Part shown: positions 36,936 through 41,202 of the stretch, piece by piece
Layout: each line of letters opens with the position of its first letter
Numbering within the stretch: position 1 is the stretch's first letter
Assembly (NCBI RefSeq): GCF_014897985.1
Contig: NZ_JABUZA010000041.1
Location: 1-41,202 of the forward strand
Length of the DNA: 41,202 bases
DNA from: Halomonas colorata
GTDB lineage: Bacteria > Pseudomonadota > Gammaproteobacteria > Pseudomonadales > Halomonadaceae
Reading direction: 5' to 3'
Position numbers and translations under genes: made by a program
Notes under the pieces: generated by a model
The model's input: only the letters and a program-made list of their open reading frames with translations
Databases searched by the model: none
What the model was told of the DNA's origin: nothing

Positions 36936-38369
36936 TTGAGCTCAACACGTTTAGCAGCGGTCATTATTGCTGACAGCGGCATCGCCTTCGGTACCAGCGG
37001 CGCACGGGGGCTGGTAGAGCAGTTTACTGACGAAGTATGTGCCGCATTTAGCGTAGCGTTTATTTCCGCCATGCAGTCGAGCTTTGACGTTAAACGGATT
37101 GCAATCGGTATGGACCGCCGTCCCAGCAGTCCAGCCATGGTAGCAGCGTGTACTGGCGCCGCCCACGCCATGGGTATCGAGGTTGATGACTATGGCGTGC
37201 TGCCTACTCCTGCGCTTGCTTTGCAGGCCATGACTGATGGCATTCCCTGCATAATGATCACCGGTAGTCACATCCCCTTCGACCGAAACGGAATTAAGTT
37301 CTACCGCCCTGATGGCGAAATTACCAAGCAGGATGAAACCGCTATATTAAGGTCAACTGCGCCGATGCCTGCAGAGATACTCCCAGTACGCAACGATGTT
37401 TCGGATGCCGCCAACGAAACATACGCTCGACACTTTACTTCGTGGTTTATCGGAGAGCCGCTAAAAGGTTGGCGTATAGGGCTATATCAACACTCAGCTG
37501 CCGGGCGCGATTTAAATGCTCATATATTGACCGAGTTGGGTGCCGATGTCGTTGTACTCGGCCGTAGCGAAACCTTTGTTCCTGTGGATACTGAAGCAGT
37601 CAGCGAAGAAGATCAGGCAAAGGGCCGCGCTTGGGCAAAACAGCATCAGTTACATGCATTACTATCCACCGACGGTGACGGCGACAGGCCCCTGGTCGGC
37701 GATGAGACAGGTACTTGGCAGCGTGGCGACGTGGTGGGTTTACTGTGTGCACAAGCGCTGAAGATTGAAGCATTGGCGGTGCCGGTAAGCTGTAATACTG
37801 CCATTGAGGCATGCGGGGCGTTTAGACAGATTGAGCGGACCCGTATTGGCTCGCCCTATGTATTAGCCAGTATGGCAGCGCTCAACAAGCAGTTTGATAG
37901 CGTTGCGGGGTTTGAGGCAAACGGCGGTTTCTTATTAGGCAGTGACCTAAAAGCTGATAACCGTGAACTGGCGGCGCTGCCTACGCGTGATGCGCTTTTA
38001 CCTGCATTGACCTTGATGATAGCAGCAGCCCAACGCGGTATGAGACTGTCGCAGCTCTTTAGCGGCCTTCCATTACGGTACACCGCCAGTGACCGACTCA
38101 AGGATTTTCCTACCCAGCAGAGCAATGCCCTGTTAGCAAAGTGGCAATCAGCTCCTGAAAAGATGCAGGAAGCCTTGGGATTGGCAGCGCCGATTAAAGC
38201 GGTGAATACTATCGATGGCTTACGCGCAACGCTGGAAAACAACGATATTGTGCATTTGCGCCCGTCTGGCAATGCCCCAGAACTGCGCTGCTACTGTGAA
38301 TCAGACTCGCAGGCGCAAGCCTCTGCCCTGGTTCAGAAAAGCTTGGCTAGCCTCGCTGCTCTTGCTTAG
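36936..38369 (+). CDS. Phosphomannomutase/phosphoglucomutase family enzyme
   Basis: 477 residues of the alpha-D-phosphohexomutase family. FGTSGARGLV opens the fold. The phosphoserine loop is ITGSHIPFDRNGIKFY, with catalytic Ser111, where TASHNP is more usual. The metal loop DGDGDR is at 246-251, the sugar-binding EANGG at 327-331 and the phosphate-binding RPSGNAPELR near the C-terminus. It would convert mannose-6-phosphate to mannose-1-phosphate for ManC. The start is TTG at 36936, supported by TTGGAG 7-8 nt upstream; no ATG gives an equally complete N-terminus. It lies apart from manC but on the same island. GlmM-like activity is less likely given the motif set. Confidence 0.9.
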   Translation: MSSTRLAAVIIADSGIAFGTSGARGLVEQFTDEVCAAFSVAFISAMQSSFDVKRIAIGMDRRPSSPAMVAACTGAAHAMGIEVDDYGVLPTPALALQAMTDGIPCIMITGSHIPFDRNGIKFYRPDGEITKQDETAILRSTAPMPAEILPVRNDVSDAANETYARHFTSWFIGEPLKGWRIGLYQHSAAGRDLNAHILTELGADVVVLGRSETFVPVDTEAVSEEDQAKGRAWAKQHQLHALLSTDGDGDRPLVGDETGTWQRGDVVGLLCAQALKIEALAVPVSCNTAIEACGAFRQIERTRIGSPYVLASMAALNKQFDSVAGFEANGGFLLGSDLKADNRELAALPTRDALLPALTLMIAAAQRGMRLSQLFSGLPLRYTASDRLKDFPTQQSNALLAKWQSAPEKMQEALGLAAPIKAVNTIDGLRATLENNDIVHLRPSGNAPELRCYCESDSQAQASALVQKSLASLAALA

Positions 38370-38415
38370 ATTAATCGCTTTTCGTCTTAAAAGTTTGATC
38401 TGAAAAAGCAAAACA

Positions 38416-38438
38416 CGGGAGGCCTTTAGGGCCTCCCG
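38416..38438 (-). terminator. Terminator of glyA
   Basis: A perfect 9-bp stem CGGGAGGCC/GGCCTCCCG with a 5-nt loop. Read on the minus strand it is followed by TGTTTTGCTTTTTC. It lies between the convergent phosphomannomutase and glyA genes and may serve both. Confidence 0.85.
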
Positions 38439-38493
38439 CGCGTTGCGGCTATCCATAGCCGGAGAACTATCTGTCCGATATAACGCTAATGGC

Positions 38494-39759
38494 TTATTTA
38501 TAAACCGGGAAGCGGCCACAAACTGCTGCGACTTTTTCAGCCACTTGGGCTTCAATAGCGCTGGTGTCTTCGCCTTTGGCCAGCACATCCAGAATGTCAC
38601 TGATCCAACCTGCCAGCTGACGGCACTCTTCTTCACCGAAACCACGCGTAGTTACCGCTGGCGTACCGATACGCAGACCTGACGTGACAAACGGGCTTTG
38701 CGGATCGTTAGGCACAGCGTTTTTGTTAACGGTGATATGCGCACGGCCTAATGCCGCATCGGCATCTTTACCGGTTACGCCCTGCTTGATTAATGAGAGC
38801 AGGAACAGGTGATCTTCGGTACCGCCGGAAACGATATCAAAACCACGCTCCATAAACACGCCCGCCATCACCTTGGCGTTTTTAACGACCTGCTGCTGGT
38901 AGGCTTTGAACTCAGGCGCCATAGCTTCTTTAAAACAGATCGCTTTTGCCGCAATCGCATGCATCAACGGGCCACCCTGACCACCGGGGAATACGGCAGA
39001 CTGCAGCTTTTTCTCAATGTCGGCATCATTTTCTGCCGACAGAATCACACCACTACGCGGACCGCGCAGCGTTTTATGAGTCGTTGAGGTAACAACGTGT
39101 GCATGGGGCAAGGGGCTTGGATAAACGCCTGCCGCGACCAGACCCGCTACGTGGGCCATATCCACCAGCAGGTAAGCGCCTACTTCGTCAGCGATTTCGC
39201 GGAACTTGGCCCAGTCAATCACCTGCGAATAGGCTGAGAAACCAGCAATAATCATTTTAGGCTTGTGCTCACGGGCAAGCTTGGCCACCTGATCATAATC
39301 AATCAAGCCCTGCTCATTTAGGCCATACTGAACCGCATTATACTGTTTGCCAGAGAAATTGGGTTTGGCACCGTGAGTCAGATGGCCACCAGCATCCAGG
39401 CTCATACCTAAAATGGTGTCGCCCGGCTTAACCAACGCTAAAAACACGGCGCTATTGGCCTGTGAACCTGAGTGCGGCTGCACGTTAACGTAGGTCGCGC
39501 CGAACAGCTCTTTGGCGTAGTCAATCGCGAGGTTTTCAGCGATATCTACAAACTCGCAGCCGCCATAGTAGCGCTTGCCAGGATAGCCTTCAGCGTATTT
39601 GTTGGTCAGCTGGCTGCCTTGCGCTTCCATTACGCGCGGACTTGCGTAGTTTTCAGAAGCAATTAACTCAATGTGAGCTTCTTGGCGAGCCACTTCTTTC
39701 TGCATGGCATCAAACAGCGCATCATCAAATCCGGCAATTGTCATATCGCGGCTGAACAT
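38494..39759 (-). CDS. glyA: Serine hydroxymethyltransferase
   Basis: 421 residues from the ATG at 39759 ([12 protein letters not shown]), the usual start. A frame 33 nt longer is unlikely. Blocks are [62 protein letters not shown] and the PLP-lysine motif [13 protein letters not shown] with Lys229. The enzyme is cytosolic and interconverts serine and glycine with tetrahydrofolate, feeding one-carbon units. GAGG lies about 10 nt before the ATG. This is a core housekeeping gene and probably marks the edge of the surface-polysaccharide island. Confidence 0.98.
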   Translation of the reverse strand: MFSRDMTIAGFDDALFDAMQKEVARQEAHIELIASENYASPRVMEAQGSQLTNKYAEGYPGKRYYGGCEFVDIAENLAIDYAKELFGATYVNVQPHSGSQANSAVFLALVKPGDTILGMSLDAGGHLTHGAKPNFSGKQYNAVQYGLNEQGLIDYDQVAKLAREHKPKMIIAGFSAYSQVIDWAKFREIADEVGAYLLVDMAHVAGLVAAGVYPSPLPHAHVVTSTTHKTLRGPRSGVILSAENDADIEKKLQSAVFPGGQGGPLMHAIAAKAICFKEAMAPEFKAYQQQVVKNAKVMAGVFMERGFDIVSGGTEDHLFLLSLIKQGVTGKDADAALGRAHITVNKNAVPNDPQSPFVTSGLRIGTPAVTTRGFGEEECRQLAGWISDILDVLAKGEDTSAIEAQVAEKVAAVCGRFPVYK

Positions 39760-39963
39760 TGGCGGGAAACCTCGTAGATAAGGATCGATCATGGAAGAAA
39801 TCAGGCCGCTATCATAACGCAGCCGGACGCGACTTTCATCGCATCAGCGTCAGGTACTGCATGAATGCCGCTCATGGCGATCAGCGCACTCAAGATACAC
39901 CCTGCCGGTTAATGGTAAAAACAGGCCTCAAACAGGAATGGGGTTGGGTGGTGCAGCCACTAA
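39760..39963. other. Upstream region of glyA
   Basis: 204 nt with no gene. It must contain the glyA promoter (minus strand), but I see no clear hexamers or riboswitch-like structure. The REP array starts at its far end. Confidence 0.4.
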
Positions 39964-40402
39964 GGGAGGCCGTTGGCCTCCTTCGCCCAGTGGAACTGGG
40001 CTCCCACAAGGTTAATTCAAGCTCTCAAAGCCACTAAATAGTAGGTGCATCTTGAGATGATAGAAGCCCGTTTAAGCCAGCAGAGATGCTTTGAAACCTG
40101 CTCCGGCCTTGTGGGAGCAGGCTTCAGCCAGCGAAGGGGTTGGCCTTAACCAGGGAGGCCGACGGCCTCCTTCGCCCAGTAGAACTGGGCTCCCACAAGG
40201 TTAATTCAAGCTATCAAAGCCACTAAACAGTAGGTACATCCTGTGATGATAGAAGCCCGTTTAAGCCAACAGATTTGCTTTGAAACCTGCCCCGGCCTTG
40301 TGGGAGCAGGCTTCAGCCAGCGAAGGGGTTGGCCTTAACTGGGGAGGGAGGCCGTCGGCCTCCTCCGCCCAGTGGAACTGGGCTCCCACAAGGTTAATCT
40401 GA
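39964..40402. repeat. REP/REPIN tandem array, left part
   Basis: Units of about 189-193 bp. Each pairs two inverted REP sequences that share the core CCTTGTGGGAGC and end in GCGAAGG. Minus-oriented REPs, with stem CCCAG/CTGGG and an adjacent GGAGGCC/GGCCTCC hairpin, are at 39964-40011, 40153-40200 and 40346-40393. Plus-oriented REPs (GTGGGAGCAGGCTTCAGCC) are at 40103-40145 and 40292-40334. The spacers between them are conserved. The core and layout resemble the GTGGGAGC-type REPs of Pseudomonas. Such elements are mobilised by RAYT transposases, and one is encoded next door. Confidence 0.88.
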
Positions 40403-40493
40403 ATTTGGTGGCAAATAGACTATAGGAGCTGATGAACTATGGCAGACCAGCAATGACTTGGGCTTCCACGAAGCCCATATTCATGATGTCAGA

Positions 40494-40922
40494 TCAAAGC
40501 CAGACCGCATCCCAATAACTGTAATGATTTATATCCTGCACTAAATTCGCTCTTAAAGGATTACCTACTATGTATCTTGCTACATCTCTTAATGATTCTT
40601 CCTGACGAATCATTCGATCATGAAAACCTCGTTGCCAAGCGCTTTCCCCCAGCCCCAACGAAACATAGCTTTTATAGCGGCGAACAGCTTCTGGGAGCCG
40701 CTCATTAAGCTGAATAAGCCAGTGGACATGATCAGGCATCACAACAAATGAAATTGTTGCTGCAAGCTCTTGAACGCGAGGCTGGTAAAAGCATCTGGAG
40801 GCACAGCAAGCGGCCTGAAAACTAGTAAAGGCAGGATAGCGGTTTTGCGTGGTGATCGTTATTAAGTAATAGGCATTTTCTAGCGAGAGCCTCCCTCTCC
40901 TAAGCCGATAACTTTCTTGCAT
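40494..40922 (-). CDS. REP-associated tyrosine transposase (RAYT, Y1/HUH family)
   Basis: 142 residues. YYLITITTQNRYP forms the first strand, and VMPDHVHWLIQL carries the HUH-like pair His65/His67. WQRGFHDRMIRQEESL and VARYIVGNPLRANLV hold the candidate catalytic Tyr117. The length and motifs fit RAYTs, single-domain relatives of the IS200/IS605 TnpA that cut and move REP sequences. A GGGGAC site precedes the ATG. The gene lies inside a REP array: REP units end 92 nt beyond its stop and resume 116 nt upstream of its start. No frameshift is visible, so it may be active. Confidence 0.93.
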   Translation of the reverse strand: MQESYRLRRGRLSLENAYYLITITTQNRYPAFTSFQAACCASRCFYQPRVQELAATISFVVMPDHVHWLIQLNERLPEAVRRYKSYVSLGLGESAWQRGFHDRMIRQEESLRDVARYIVGNPLRANLVQDINHYSYWDAVWL

Positions 40923-41037
40923 ACCGTCCCCAAATGCTTAATTTAATTAGCATAGGATATTATCAATTGAAGCACAGAGGTCAAAAGCGTTATGAGAACA
41001 GATTTTAGTCAAAAGAAAAGCGCCAAAGCCCATTGAG

Positions 41038-41202
41038 GCTCTGGGAGCAGGTTTCAGCTAGCGAAGGGGGTGGCCTTAACCAGGGAGGGAGGCCGTCGGC
41101 CTCCTTCGCCCAGTGGAACTGGGCTCCCACAAGGTTAATTCAAGCTCTCAAAGCCACTAAATAGTAGGTGCATCTTGAGATGATAGAAGCCCGTTTAAGC
41201 CA
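41038..41202. repeat. REP/REPIN array, right part (cut by the window end)
   Basis: A worn plus-oriented REP (41038-41075, CTCTGGGAGCAGG in place of the usual core) is followed by a minus-oriented REP at 41087-41134 and a spacer running to the window end. The spacer matches the one after the first REP (40012-40080) base for base as far as it can be read, and differs from the second unit (40201 onward). This suggests recent copying within the array, which probably continues beyond the window. Confidence 0.85.

Noticed and set aside
39964..40402. Regularly spaced repeats resembling a CRISPR array
   Set aside because: The period is about 190 bp, the 'spacers' are conserved, and the repeats are inverted REP pairs beside a RAYT gene. 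No cas genes are present.

Overview
The window looks like a chromosomal stretch of a halophilic gammaproteobacterium. The Halomonas/Vreelandella group of the Halomonadaceae is my best guess, inferred from the protein types, the acidic secreted proteins and the REP/RAYT family. It was not tested by any search. No rRNA, tRNA, CRISPR, phage or plasmid genes were seen.

Layout. (1) 1-2119, minus strand: two small genes sharing a DUF6447-like segment (one fused to a possible PUA/EVE-like domain) and a SapC-family gene. (2) 2254-5532, minus: a 1092-residue, cysteine-free, RsaA-like surface-layer protein with two N-terminal DUF4214 modules, a long structured leader and a hairpin-rich 3' end. (3) 5974-8020: an old tandem duplication that left one intact GDP-6-deoxy-mannose reductase gene (rmd) and one decayed copy. 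(4) 7127-14788, minus: rmd, gmd, a 1171-residue methyltransferase/coiled-coil/double glycosyltransferase, wzt and wzm. This resembles the D-rhamnan (A-band/common polysaccharide antigen) clusters of Pseudomonas. (5) 14926-20635: a GtrA/GtrB/GT-C glucosylation cassette (minus) and, on the plus strand, an MBOAT O-acyltransferase with an SGNH-like partner. (6) 20681-29361, minus: a GT4 mannosyltransferase, manC and a sugar-phosphate transferase, immediately downstream of a full type I secretion system (PrtD-type ABC, HlyD, TolC). (7) 29514-36725: a divergent pair of large proteins without signal peptides, a 5'-nucleotidase with C-terminal DUF4214 modules and an extracellular nuclease with three N-terminal DUF4214 modules. 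(8) 36936-39759: phosphomannomutase and glyA. (9) 39964-41202: inverted REP pairs in tandem around a RAYT transposase gene.

How it fits together (inference). PMM, ManC, Gmd and Rmd would make GDP-mannose and GDP-D-rhamnose. The glycosyltransferases would build a polymer that the methyltransferase could cap and Wzm/Wzt export. The Gtr and MBOAT modules would decorate surface glycans. The type I system would export the S-layer protein and probably the nuclease and nucleotidase. DUF4214 is the only module common to the three candidate substrates. The arrangement parallels Caulobacter, where rsaA lies beside its type I transporter and O-antigen genes and RsaA is anchored on O-antigen. The main hypothesis is an S-layer/O-antigen/type I secretion island in which DUF4214 docks the S-layer and two DNA- or nucleotide-degrading enzymes to the cell surface.
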